Shown in pieces: positions 19,675 through 34,830 of a stretch of 64,000 nucleotides of DNA. Within the stretch, counting starts at the first letter, position 1. Every line of letters begins with the position of its first letter. Source of the stretch: Leptodactylus fallax (Eukaryota > Chordata > Amphibia > Anura > Leptodactylidae). The notes beneath the pieces are model-generated. The model did no database searches. It was not told where the DNA came from and saw nothing but the letters and a program-made list of their open reading frames with translations. The stretch spans positions 2,171,501-2,235,500 of the forward strand of contig CAMRHE010000166.1 of assembly GCA_947044405.1 (NCBI GenBank), read 5' to 3'. Position numbers and translations under genes: made by a program.

Positions 19675-21084
19675 CAGTGGCGTAACTAGGAATGGCTGGG
19701 CCCCAAGGCAAACATTTGACCCCCCCCCCCCCCGAACCGCTGCCCCCAATTGCCCCCCCAGACTGCCCCCTCCAACCCCCCCCCCAAAAAAAAACGCATT
19801 CCTGCGCACACTATTATGTGCCATAGTGGCTCCTGCACACAGTATTATGCCCCATAGTGGACCCTTCACACAGTATTATGCCCCATAGTGGCCCCTGCAC
19901 ACAGTATCATGCCCCATAGTGGCCCCTGCACACAGTATCATGTCCCATAGTGGCCCCTGCACACAGTATCATGTCCCATAGTGGCCCCTGCACACAGTAT
20001 AATGTCCGATAGTGGCCCCTGCACACAGTGTCATGTCCCATAGTGGCCCCTGCACACAGTATCATGCCCCATAGTGCCCCCTGCACACAGTATTATGTCC
20101 CATAGCGGTCCCTGCACACAGTATCATGTCCCATAGTGGCCCCTGCACACAGTATCATGTCCCATAGTGGCCCCTACACACAGTATCATGTCCCATAGTG
20201 GCCCCTGCACACAGTATCATGTCCCATAGTGGCCCCTGCGCACAGTATAATGTCCGATAGTGTCCCCTGCACACAGTATCATGTCCCATAGTGGCCCCTG
20301 CACACAGTATCATGTCCCATAGTGGCCCCTACACACAGTATCATGTCCCATAGTGGCCCCTGCACACAGTATCATGTCCCATAGTGGCCCCTGCGCACAG
20401 TATAATGTCCGATAGTGTCCCCTGCACACAGTATCATGTCCCATAGTGGCCCCTGCACACAGTATCATGTCCCATAGTGGCCCCTGCACACAGTATCATG
20501 CCCCATAGTGGCCCCTGCACAAAGTATCATTCCCCATAGTGAAATGGGGAAAAAACAACGTTGCTTACCTGTTCCTCGCTCCGGTTTACTCCCTGCTGCT
20601 TCGGCCTTCTTCAATGTTGGACCAGGCCGGCATCACGTGATGCGGGCAAGGCGTCGCGACGCAAAATGACGTCGGGGGACGTCACCAAACAGGCCCAAAG
20701 CCTGGAGAAGCGCAGGAGAGGTAAGTACATTGTTTTTTATGTTCCCTCACCTCCCCTGGGCCTCTGATTATTATACTCCGGGGTCTGAAAAGACCCCGGA
20801 GTATAATGATAGCAGAGATTGTGGTGTTCGGCCCGCGGCCTCACATACCGATCCCCACTCCTGCTCACAGCCACCTCCGCAGAATCGGAAGCGCAGGCGG
20901 CCGTGAGCGGGACCCCAGGGTACGGTAAGTATATAGGGCCCGTTACCTGCTGGGGTTACTCCAGCAGGTAATGGCCTATTTAAAAAAAAAAAAAAAAAAA
21001 AGCATCGGGGGGCCCGCGGGGCCCCGTAATGTCCCGGGCCCTGTGGCAGCCGCTACCACTGCTAGCCAGGTAGTTACGCCCCTG
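19675..21084. mobile_element. Non-autonomous hAT element with internal minisatellite
   Basis: The flanks are a perfect 8-bp target duplication CTTCCATG (19667-19674 and 21085-21092), the hallmark of hAT insertion. The ends are inverted repeats: cagtggcgtaacta at left and tagttacgcccctg at right. Inside are the 31-bp minisatellite (19800-20545), a GC-rich part with cgtcgcgacg and gacgtc motifs, and a palindrome ctccggggtc/gaccccggag near 20777-20802. No transposase is encoded. The element at 35766 has the same ends. Confidence 0.88.
19800..20545. repeat. 31-bp minisatellite with a 155-bp higher-order period
   Basis: About 24 copies of a 31-bp unit (catagtggcccctgcacaca plus gtatcatgtcc). Variant units recur at 155 bp: cccctacaca at 20171 and 20326, and tataatgtccgatag at 20246 and 20401. 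Five units thus form a higher-order repeat in part of the array. It is spacerless and so not a CRISPR array. Confidence 0.9.
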
Positions 21085-22107
21085 CTTCCATGTTTATATA
21101 TCTATTAAGCTCCGTCATAAGCCTACTAAAATGCTTGTCAGCGTTATACTAACAGGGATACTATACTGCAGTACTTTTTTATTGGTATGTATTATACTAG
21201 TTACCAAGCACCCACAATGATATTTTTTGTAATTAAAAAGTGCTTTATTATTTAAATAATAAAACAATAACAATAATAAAAGGATTTATAATTGATATTG
21301 TGGACGAGTACTATGCACTAATGCAATATTTATTCCTCATGGTGAATGTCATTAAAATGTTAGAACTGTTTTGTGTCACCTAATTTATTCCAAGAATGGA
21401 AAAAATTTATCAAAAAGTCTTAAGTACCCCAAAATGGTACCAATAATAGCTAAAGCTCTTCAGTGTCAGCCGCCTAAACCCCACTGGTAGTAGTAGATCA
21501 CATAAACAATGCCTGTTGCAATAAATTACAACTGTCTTTTAAATTTATATCAATGTAGCATTACCTACTGTAATTCAGATTTTCAACCCTTTAAAATATC
21601 TTTAGACAACAACCTACTAAATATTTGCTACCTCTCATTTTGTTTTAAGCGTCTCCTGCTATAATAACACATTTAATTGAAAAAGTCAATCAATTTAGCA
21701 GCTTAGAGGGGCTGAACAGCTGTCAACAACATGATCCTAAATTTTTTTGTTTTAGAAATTTCAAGCCTGTAGATAAATCAAACCAGAGTTTAAGAGAAAC
21801 TCACTATGGTTGTTTTCTTTATGGATCACAAAGTAATAAGCTGTGAATGTGTAGTCTGAAGGTTCAGAAATACACTTTGATGGTGTAGTTATCCTCACTA
21901 CAACTTGATAAATATCTACTTTTAACTACTCATATGCTTTCTTCACCTCCCCAAACCTTTAGGCTAGGGCCACACAAGACTTTGGCAACTACTCCGGTCA
22001 CATGACCAAAAGATCGCCATGTTACCCTGCGATCAAACAATGTTAAACAATGTTTAACTCCTGTGCAACTAGAAATTGTGTTTGTATCACCCTCTGAGTC
22101 TTTTTTT

Positions 22108-22110
22108 GTA

Positions 22111-22152
<42 letters not shown>
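22108..22152. repeat. ATT trinucleotide microsatellite
   Basis: About 14 uninterrupted (TTA/ATT) units, probably grown from a LINE or SINE tail, though no element body was recognised beside it. Confidence 0.85.
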
Positions 22153-24118
22153 GGGACAGCCATCTCAACATCAAAAGGGCTATTCCCCTATACTATATGT
22201 ATTTTGTATATGCCTTGTTTCTAATTTTATTATTAATCACATTTATGGTGTATACTGGTGGCACACATTGTTTTTTTTTCTGTTTATTGCATGAAAGTAA
22301 TAAATCTACTTAGATTTGGCTGCATTCAACTCTCCATCAGTCTTTCTCCTTTTTTTTTTCTGTTCCATTATAAGTTCTGGTGATCATGTGATTGGTCATA
22401 TGATCACCGGAATACCAGTGGTAAGAATTTGCTTCAAGGTCTTACTTACACAGCCTAACAGTTATAATTATTACTTCAACAAGTCAGATTTCCCTGTCAC
22501 TTTGTTAGCTGTATAGCCATATTTACAGTGGTCCCCAGCCAGTAGCTCAGGAACCACATGTGGCTTACAATCCCCATCTGTGTGGCTCACCTTTAAGGTC
22601 CTCATTGATGGCCATAAGCACCAGTAACAATATGACATAAATACTTGCAATATCCGAAACCTATTAGCAAAACCATGAGATGGTATAATATGATACCACT
22701 AGTGCAAATGTTTGTGATTTCATAATTTATTTCTCCAAATATATTTTTTTAATTGAATGTGGCTCTCAACCACAAGTCAAAATTAATTGTAGCTCAATAG
22801 TTATTTCTGACCTTTGATAGAGACCATAAAATAGAAAGGGAAAACTAAAATCAATTTAAAAAGAAATCATTGTTGTTGTTGTTGAAAATGTAAAACATCA
22901 AAATGTATGGTAGCCAGTGAAGAACACTAGTAAAAAGTCTATTGTCTTCACCCAAAATCTTTTTTAAAAAACATATTGTTTTCAAACTATATGTCTAAAA
23001 ATGTTTAAATTGCATAAACAATGTGTTTATAAATGCTATAAAAGTAAAGAAACTTGCATTGTTCACAGGAAAAATGCTGAAAAAAATCCCATTAGTAGTC
23101 CAATGAATAAAAAAAGCTATAGATATTAATGTTTAAAATGAAAAAAATGGAGAAACAGTATTTATCACTACTGTCGAGTCTTAAACTGTGAATCCCCTTT
23201 GTAATTTTAGACATATATATCAATCTGTCGTACGGAACTTCATAAATATGGAGTGTTTCCAGAAGTTCCAAAATTCTGACTCGACTATCATGCGACTAAA
23301 GGTGTCAAGCTTCACTATGAGACAAATATTAGGTGCAAAACACATAGACAAAATATGTAGTCAAAATAAAATCGCAGACTGTAAGGAACAGATATTTGAC
23401 ACACACATCAAAAACCCTGCAATTTTTGCGGCAAAATAAGTAGACATCTCTCGCTTATCGAGGAGACAAATATGTGGCGCACAGCGGTAATTTATGGCGT
23501 ACCAGGTAAATTGTTATTTTCTGTTTCATAAATGTGTCGTAAAGTTAGATACTAAACCATACCCATTCTGGTGCACATTTTTCAAGTGTTGAGCTAGTCA
23601 TATTTATTTGTTCTTTCTGGTGCACACCATTCGTAAATGCTTCGCACCATAAATTTTTGTCATGAAGGTACACAGAAAAATGTCAGATTCTATTGATAAA
23701 TATGCTGAAACCTCCTTGGTCCTGATTGACTTAATACTAATGAAATTAAATGGGTTTGGCCACAAACCTAAAGAAAGCCTAAAAATGTTTTATTATTTAG
23801 GCCAATAGGAACTAATATTAAGAAATCCTTCCTTTCTTTCTATGTAATACTACTGTCATCCTGGAAGAACTGTGGTGGCCTTTTTATTTAATTTATTTAT
23901 TTAACTTAATGGTAAAGATGACGACCATATATTCTTTCTATAGATGGACTCATCTCTAATGAACATTCTTTGTCTGTGCATTCCAACATTCCAACAAGCA
24001 CAGTAGACGAGATCAGAGATTTAGATGGATTCACAGAATACCAGTTTTGACTGATTTGGCTGGTCAATCAAACTGAAAAATCATATAGACCAATAAATAC
24101 TGCTGGAGTCAGAATATA

Positions 24119-25751
24119 CAGTGCCTTGCGAAAGTATTCGGCCCCCTTGAACTTTTTAACCTTTTGCCACATTTCAGGCTTCAAACATAAGGATATAAAA
24201 TTTAAATTTTTTGGTGAAGAATCAGCAACAAGTGAGACACAATTGTGAAGTGGAACGAAATTTATTGGATATTTTAAACTTTTGTAAAAAATAAAAAACT
24301 GAAAAGTGGGGCGTGCCAAATTATTCGGCCCCCTTAAGTTAATACTTTGTAGTGCCACCTTTTGCTGCGATTACAGCTGCAAGTCGTTTGGGGTATGTCT
24401 CTATCAGTTTTGCACATCGAGAGACTGAAATTCTTGCCCATTCTTCCTTGGAAAACAGCTCGAGCTCAGTGAGGTTGGATGGAGAGTGTTTGTGAACAGC
24501 AGTTTTCAGCTCTTTCCACAGATTCTTGATTGGATTCAGGTCTGGACTTTGACTTGGCCATTCTAACACCTGGATATGTTTATTTGTGAACCATTCCATT
24601 GTAGATTTTGCTTTATGTTTGGGATCATTGTCTTGTTGGAAGATAAATCTCCGTCCCAGTCTCAGGTCTTTTGCAGACTCCAACAGGTTTTCTTCCAGAA
24701 TGGTCCTGTATTTGGCTCTATCCATCTTCCCATCAATTTTAACCATCTTCCCTGTTCCTGCTGAAGAAAAGCAGGCCCAAACCATGATGCTGCCACCACC
24801 ATGTTTGACAGTGGGGATGGTGTGTTTAGGGTGATGAGCTGTATTGCTTTTACGCCAAACATATCGTTTTGCATTGTGGCTAAAAAGTTCGATTTTGGTT
24901 TCATCTGACCAGAGCATCTTCTTCCACATGTTTGGTGTGTCTCCCAGGTGGCTTGTGGCAAAATTAAAACGAGACTTTTTATGGATATCTTTGAGAAATG
25001 GCTTTCTTCTTGCCACTCTTCCATAAAGGCCAGATTTGTGCAGTGTACGACTGATTGTTGTCCTATGGACAGACTCTCCCACCTCAGATGTAGATCTCTG
25101 CAGTTCATCCAGAGTAATCATGGGCCTCTTGGCTGCATCTCTGATCAGTCTTCTCCTTGTTTGAGATGAAAGTTTAGAGGGACATCCGGGTCTTGGTAGA
25201 TTTGCAGTGGTCTGATACTCCTTTCATTTCAATATGATCGCTTGCACAGTGCTCCTTGGGATGTTTAAAGTTTGGGAAATCTTTTTGTATCCAAACCCGG
25301 CTTTAAACTTCTCCACAACAGTATTACGGACCTGCCTGGTGTGTTCCTTGGTCTTCATGATGCTCTCTGCGCTTTAAACAGAACCCTGAGACTATCACAG
25401 AGCAGGTGCATTTATACGGAGACTTGATTACACACAGGTGGATTATATTTATCATCATCAGTCATTTAGGACAACATTGTATCATTCAGAGATCCTCACT
25501 GAACTTCTGGAGTGCGTTTGCTGCACTGAAAGTAAAGGGGCCGAATAATATTGCACACTCCACTTTTCAGTTTTTTATTTTTTACAAAAGTTTAAAATAA
25601 CCAATAAATTTCATTCCACTTCACAATTGTGTCCCACTTGTTGTTGATTCTTCACCAAAAAAATTTAAATTTTATATCCTTATGTTTGAAGCCTGAAATG
25701 TGACAAAAGGTTGAAAAGTTCAAGGGGGCCGAATACTTTCGCAAGGCACTG
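24119..25751 (-). mobile_element. Tc1/mariner element, complete ends (second family)
   Basis: TA duplications flank it (24117-24118 and 25752-25753). The inverted repeats are long and start cagtgccttgcgaaagtatt at left, with the right end its near-perfect complement. The element is 1633 bp, a normal length for Tc1. It contains one nearly intact transposase gene. It is antisense to GPR83. Confidence 0.93.
24339..25358 (-). pseudogene. Tc1 transposase with a single premature stop
   Basis: It starts at the ATG at 25358 (MKTKEHTRQVRN) and runs 339 codons to the stop at 24339. The frame is kept throughout. The only break is a TGA at 25226-25224, in the second helix-turn-helix, where the motif IILKWK of related proteins reads IILK-stop-K (TGG to TGA). 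Downstream, the open part from 25121 has the catalytic WSDETK, FQQDNDPKH and [15 protein letters not shown] and D are present; the third position, NPIKNLW, has K where E is usual in NPIENLW, a second likely inactivating change. The transposase would cut and paste the element at TA sites. Confidence 0.9.
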
Positions 25752-26674
25752 TATAAGTTTCCCTCCAAAAGTGTGAGCACGCCATTAGACTTCTATGGGC
25801 AGCAAGGGCTCCATAAAAAGAAGCTAATTTTATTTCTAAGATGTATGCCACATGTCAAAAAAACAAACAATTAAATGACTTTGTTTTTGACTTATTTCAA
25901 TAAAAATAATAAGCAGAATGGATATATAAATAAAAATTTAAATACCATGTCTTTCTTAGGGAGGAAGTCAGTCCACTGGACCAATCAGGGTACAAGGTAA
26001 ACTCAATTTCAGGAGGGAATTGATAGAGTAGAAAATAATAAAACTTCACTTTTATTTCTTATATAAATAAAAATAAATATAAAATCGTATTAGAAAGACG
26101 AGACTCACTAGTGCTCCCAAGTGCTACCATATGATTAGTGAAAGAGAAAGGATGAGATCACATAAATTGCATATATAGTGTGCACTAATATTTATAGATG
26201 CCCAAAGCAGATATTAGCCCTGCTATTTATAGCATTAGTGTCATTTAAAGGGATTGTATGAAGGGTAGCTAAAACAAACAAACAGGGAGGGGTTAAACAA
26301 ACAAACAGGGAGCTAAGACAAACAGACAGGGAGGGGTTCGTTTAGTTTCAGCAAAAGTCTGCATATTGCTTCTCATAACAGCTGAGACAGCGTCTACTCT
26401 GCCTGAGGTATAAGTATAGTCTGGTGCCTCAAATAAAGCCTCAAATGTATATGGACACACAGTCAGTCAGAACTGTGTGTCACCTGGCACTGAGGATTCA
26501 CCAGATACACTCCACTAGCAGGTTATAGCGGAATACACCCTCAATAGGGTAATTTTGTCAGCACCCCACAGCCTCCCAGCACCCTTTCCACATACACCTC
26601 TATCTGACACCTATAGTACACATTTAAAAGTCTCTCCCTAAGTGCTAAAGAGTTAAAATAAAAAATCCCTATGC

Positions 26675-26702
26675 GTTTCACCAGCCATTGCTGGATCATC
26701 AG
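26675..26702 (-). ncRNA. Hammerhead-ribozyme core, well preserved
   Basis: On the minus strand it reads CTGATGA (26702-26696), then a stem tccagc/gctggt with loop aatg, then GAAAC (26679-26675) followed by gcataggg. Both conserved core blocks are perfect. The short sequence after GAAAC resembles the short stem III of hammerheads in Penelope-like elements (usually GAAACGCGTTGGG). Stems I and III and the cleavage site could not be confirmed, so activity is unknown. Confidence 0.5.
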
Positions 26703-26852
26703 GGGACTAAATTAGTATAACCTCTCAGTCTGAGAGTGAAATAGCTGATGATACTGAGATTTTGACTGCAGTAAATAGCTCAAAAACTGGCTTTGATGCG
26801 CAAGATGTCACACAGGTGAGAGTCACTTAGTCTTGTCCTCACACGGTTCTTG

Positions 26853-28454
26853 TTAATGTGCTATCTTCTCGCACAAGTATGTCGAGCCAAACAAGCTCAG
26901 CATTTTCTTAACAAATGTTTGAATTTCTTGGAACCTGTCTTTATCCAGCTGGTGGTAAACGTTGACAAGAGGGAGCTGTTGGTGCTGACTGTGATACTCT
27001 GCATCACACTGCAGCTCAATGAGCTCCAGTTGCAGGTTGTCTGGAGTATCATCAGGGTCCACAAATAGAGGACAGGATGAAAAGTAATCTCCTTCCAATA
27101 GCTGCAAAATCGTGAAAGCGCTGTTGAAACTCCTCGGCCAGAGATGAGATGTCTGCTGCATACCTCCTCATTTCCGCACTGATATCATTCTGTGGAAAAC
27201 AGGTCATTATTTCCTATAGCAATGGGAAATGTGTGGTATTGGGCTGAGTTTGTGACAGGTGCCTTTGGAAAATAGCAGCTTGGTCCCAAAGACTTTGATG
27301 TGTGAATACAGTTGGCTTACCACTGTATTTTGCCCCTGAAGGCTCATTTTCATCATGTTCAGATGTCGGGTTATGTCAACCAAAAAACCTAAATAAGCCA
27401 GCCAAGCAAGATCACATAGTTCTGGCAATGGTTGTCCATTTTTTGACAAAAATTGTCCAATTTTCTCCCTAAGAGAGTAGAAGCACTGATGTACAGCCCC
27501 CTGACTGAGCCATCTTACTTCATTGTGATACACATCTCCATATTCAGCCTGGATGTCAATTACAAACTGTTGAAATTGGCGGTGGCACAGGGCTTTGTAG
27601 TGAATCTAATTAATAGCCTTTATTACCGGCTTTATAACATCATCATATTTCAGATGTTTGGCACAGAGAACTTGTTAGTGAATAATACAGTCGAATTTTA
27701 AAGCTTTGTCTCCTTCTTCGCTGACTTTGTTACTAGGGTTGATAATCCACTTCACTCGCCAGCAATGGCAGGTGCACCATCTGTAATAATCTCAGCGACT
27801 TTATTCCACAGTAGTTTCATTGTCCACTCCACTCAAAAAAATCAGTAACTAGGCAGTGTTAGATGCATCTGTGCTTTCGTCGCAGGCTAATAAAATAAAG
27901 GCAAAGTCCACTCCTTTTGCCACTAGCTGCTACAGTCTATTAATATCAGATGAAACATCTTCAATTCTCCGTGCCACAGTGTTATGTGCCAGACAAACAT
28001 TGGCAAGCTCTTGGTTTTTCTCAGGACAAATTTTCTCCACTATTTTAATCACACAGTCTGTAATAAATTCACCCTCAGTAATGGGTTTACAGTGCTTGGC
28101 AATCAGTGTTTCCACCTCGTAGCTTGCCTTTGTGGCATTTTAATTTGACTCACGGGCTCTTATGAAAAAGTGCTGCTGTGCTGTTAAAACAGCTTCCAGT
28201 TACTTCAATTTTTCTCCGCGTTCATTCACAGTTAGTTTGTCGTAGTTATGTTTCGTCTGGTAGTGCCTCTTGATATAGAATTCCTTGAAAACAGCCACAG
28301 TCTCTTGGCAAATTAGGCAGAAACGGTTGTTTCGTATTTCAGTGAAAAAATAATCCACTTTCCACTTGTCCTGGAAGTGGCGGCCCTCGATCTCAACTTT
28401 CGTTTTATTAGTTACAGTTGCCATTTTAGAAATGGGTTGGAAAGGACCAAACAA
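26853..28454 (-). pseudogene. hAT (Charlie-like) transposase, fragmented
   Basis: Four minus-strand open pieces in order cover a hAT transposase. The pieces are 28454-28200 with a BED-type zinc finger (FCLICQETVAVFKEFYIKRHYQTKH), 28115-27930 (EGEFITDCVIKIVEKICPEKNQE), 27533-27207 (VRWLSQGAVHQCFYSLREKI), and 27161-26853 (the dimerisation-side C-terminal region). Several stops and frameshifts separate them. The pattern resembles the Charlie-type transposase also found fused in GTF2IRD2 and related host genes. Here no host-gene context is seen and the copy is dead. Element ends were not found. Confidence 0.75.
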
Positions 28455-28880
28455 GGGTTATGCAGCGAGAATGTGGAGCCAGGATGGAACAGATATTAAG
28501 ATGTTGCCGGAGTATTACCGCGGACTGCTATATGGTGAACACGACCAGCAGGGTAGACAGCCAACCAGGGTCAAGTTACTGGCTTGTAGAACCGTAGTAG
28601 CAGCTTGAGTAGCAGTAGTGTAGAAATGCCAGAGGAGTATTACTGTGGGCGGAAAGATGCATCCACCGACCCACAGGCAACCAGGCTCAATACCAACCAA
28701 GGTCAGTACCAGACCCGAAGTTACAACAGATGCCAGCCAGGTAGCGAGGCACTGTATGGAGGCTTGCTGAGTATCACACTGGTAATCTACTGCTGACTAA
28801 GGTCTGTAGCACAAGCGTCAGGAGAGCGTCTGAGCATCTGTACATCTAGTGATAATGAGATATCAGAAAGTGGACATGTC
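28455..28880. other. Intronic repeat-like sequence, unclassified
   Basis: GC-richer than its surroundings, with several caaccagg/ccagcaggg stretches. It looks like the end region of some retroelement. No LTR boundary or ORF is supported. Confidence 0.3.
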
Positions 28881-28884
28881 TGAT

Positions 28885-29005
28885 CTAAGTACTTCCTTTA
28901 TATTTTCAATTCTTTTCAAGCTACTCCTGACATTGGCTCAAAAAACGCAGCAAAATCTGCAACAAAAAAACACAGTGTTTCGCAGCAAGGTGGGGCCTTG
29001 GCCTG
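28885..29005. repeat. Interspersed repeat, same family as 57200-57663 (partial)
   Basis: cctgacattggctcaaaaaa, gcaaaatctgcaacaaaaaa and gtggggcc follow the same order as the right arm of the foldback at 57200-57663. Confidence 0.5.
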
Positions 29006-29329
29006 AAAGTGCTAACAATGAAATCATTTCTATTTTCTCAACTTTCTTGGTGCTGTTGATCATGTTATAGTTGGGTTCAATCTGACATTTTGCTAAGGGA
29101 CTCTCTGATTACTTATTACACCTATTCTGTAATTCTACATGTGTGTCTGTAATGTTCTATCCTACACAAGTCTGGTAAATCTGAACTGATTTAGATTTAT
29201 TTCAAAATAGAGGCGATGCTAATATAACAAATGCCTGACCCAATATCTCTATAAACTAACTGCTAATAAGCCACAATATTTGTGTTTGGCTGATTCCCTA
29301 TTGCATCTAATACAACTGTTTTGTTGTAG

Positions 29330-32460
<3,131 letters not shown>

Positions 32461-32844
32461 AGACATATTTAGTTGATGTCTTGATCAGAAGGAGCAGAAG
32501 GATTGGGCCATTCTCATTTCTTGTCTTAAATTTCCTAATTACAGATGTGTCCATCCTTATCTTTCCACTTGGCTGGAATTGTCCTGATATGTGTGTTACA
32601 TGATGACCAGCTTTTTAAAACCACATTATATTGTGTTATGAAATTACTATCCTGTACATGTATATTGTGTTGTGAATTTCAGCCTATCAAGGGTTTTGCT
32701 AGAATGTTGCAATATTGTATTGAATTGGTTTAATGATAAATTGGAGTTCTTAAGCAAATTTGAGCTAAGGTAAGGGTGGACATATCTGTATGTATAAAAA
32801 TACATATAAAGCACATACAGATGTAGCAAAGTTTAAAATTACAC
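32461..32844 (+). other. GPR83: GPR83 3' UTR (probable), poly(A) site not resolved
   Basis: Sequence after the stop with no clear AATAAA. A weaker tataaa at about 32807 is the nearest candidate. Canonical aataaa motifs at about 34170 and 34267 lie beyond inserted elements. The 3' end cannot be fixed from sequence alone. Confidence 0.4.
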
Positions 32845-33132
32845 TTAAATGGGTTATGCTAGGAAAAATATTTATTCTCTATCCATAGGATAGAGGATAA
32901 ATTGCTGAATGTTGAGGGTTCAACTGCTTAGACTTCCACCTATTCTAAGAATGGCGGTGGAAGCAGGTGCATCCCATTCCATTAATTTCAATAGGAGTGC
33001 CAAGTGCTGTACTTTGGCTTTATTTGGTGCATTGACTGAAATTAATGGAGCAGGAATTCGTCCACCAATGCTAGATTAAACGGGGGTAAAATCCCCTGTC
33101 AAAATCTTTATCAGGACTGGTGAGGGTCTCAG

Positions 33133-33680
33133 AGATGAGCGATGTTTTCAAAAATTCGATTCGGCAACTTTGCCGAATTTTCCGATACAATTCTATTCGA
33201 TCCAAATTAAATTGTGGCGAATAAACAGCTATTTCCTGTCTGCTGAGAGCCGGGGTGTGCAGCAAAATGGCGGAACCCCATGGATGCCGCGGTCATGTTT
33301 CACCGCAGCATCCAAAGTGTTAAAACCCCCGATCGGTTATGGAGCAGGGTGTTAGCTGTCAGTTACAGCTAACACCCTGCTCCATAACCGATCGGGGGTT
33401 TTAACATCTTGGATGCAGCGGTGAAACATTCCGTAGGCGCTCGCGAAGAGGTTAAAGAGCTGTGACATCACACCACTGGCTGCTGATTGGCTGCACAATT
33501 GTGGGTGATCCTGTGTTCCCAGAGTTCCTTGCCCCATGTCCTAACATGTGCAGCAGCCATTTTGAACAAAATGCAATTTGTTACCATGAAGCGTGAGGAA
33601 ATCTGGATTCGATGAGAATCCAATATTTCCTGAAATTCAGATCGAATTCCACTTCGTCAGCTTCAATTCGCTCATCTATA
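33133..33680. mobile_element. Palindromic non-autonomous element nested in a TTAA element
   Basis: The ends are inverted (agatgagcga left, cgctcatcta right) and flanked by gtctcag on both sides (33126-33132, 33681-33687), a 7-bp duplication or 8 bp with one mismatch. Its right part, read in reverse, matches 62690-62890 (tttcctca, gcacatgttaggac, ggcaagg.actctgggaac). It therefore appears to be a short derivative of the larger element at the window end. Confidence 0.7.
33319..33405. repeat. Perfect 41-bp palindrome with 5-nt loop
   Basis: Left arm 33319-33359 and right arm 33365-33405 are exact complements, with loop cagtt. The pairing continues imperfectly to about 33292 and 33431 (gtttcaccgc.gcatccaa against ttggatgc.gcggtgaaac). 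Confidence 0.9.
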
Positions 33681-34479
33681 GTCTCAGTGGAACAACCCCC
33701 ACCAATCAGCAATGTATTTGTTTATTTTTCATTCTATAACTCCTTTAATAAGTTAAAATCATTGTGGCACACAGTGTTAACACAATTTTTTCAAAGACTT
33801 TCAGCAAATATTACTCTGCAGAAAGTCAAGTTAACGCTGCTACATCTGTAGGCCTTTTTATTGTTTCCACTATTTATCTAGCGTAGTGCTTCTCAAACTG
33901 TTAGGCAGGCCTCACTGGTGAGGTGCCTCCAACATGTTGATGTAACAAATCTGGGAAGACAATTTTGACAAAATTATTATATGCTGCACAGGCCTGTAAT
34001 AGTTGTGCCAACTCTGGTTTAGAGACATAAACAATATATAAATATAAAAGTGCTAATGTGCATTTCAATGTTCCACATGGTTCAGTGTTGAGCTGTGTGA
34101 GTACTTTCATCATAAATAATCTTCACTCAGGCTTTGGCAAACATTGTTCATATGCATGTCAAATGCAAAACACAATAAAATAATAACAATAGCCAGGGAA
34201 ATTAAAGGTTAAGTAGCAATTACTGTACAGCATCAAATGGCACTCCACTATTAGCACATACATTCTAAATAAAGTTCTTCAACTCCCATCAAAGATACCT
34301 TTATATGCACAATATTCTAGTACCACAGTCTTAAAAGGACAATCATTTGGGTTCAAATTTCAAAACCAAAATATTACAGATAAAGCATACTACCTATCTC
34401 AGTAAAAAAACAGATTACAATCTTTATTCATATTGTAAAAATAACCAAATGACACATGCACATCATTATAGAGATAAAA

Positions 34480-34830
34480 GAACAGTAAATGCCAATGCCA
34501 AAACCTCATTGAAGCATGGTGGAGGGAATCTCATGGTTTGGGGCTGATTTGGAGCTGCTTCAGGGCTTGTGATCATTAAAGGAACAGTGATTTCAATAGT
34601 AGAAGTAAATCAAATAAAGAATAGTTGAAAAAAAAAATGGAATGGCTGGCCCTTTTAAGTTGCTGTGGTAGGACCTGAAGACTGATGTGTACACAAGACA
34701 TACTAGAAATATTGATGAACTGTCAACAAATTTTCAAGGAGTAATTATCTAAACCTCCAAATCAATGTTGTGCAAATCTACAGAAAAAGTTTTGTGAAAG
34801 TGATTGCTGCTAAATAGTTATAAAATGCTC
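34480..34830 (+). mobile_element. Tc1 transposase remnant (third family)
   Basis: Translation around 34500-34550 reads LKHGGGNLMVWG, the conserved block before the Tc1 catalytic core. About 150 bp further on, LKTDVYTRHTRNIDELSTNFQGVI fits a transposase C-terminal region. Stops are frequent and no ends are visible. Confidence 0.55.

Larger units (their letters stand above)
32849..33744. mobile_element. TTAA-flanked non-autonomous element, interrupted
   Basis: TTAA stands at both edges (32845-32848 and 33745-33748). Short inverted ends: left atgggttatgctagg, right complement aggagttatagaatg. The middle is occupied by a second element (33133-33680). TTAA target sites are typical of piggyBac and Kolobok elements; which applies is not decided. 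Confidence 0.6.

Noticed and set aside
19800..20545. CRISPR array
   Set aside because: Units are contiguous 31-bp tandem repeats without unique spacers, in a eukaryotic transposon.
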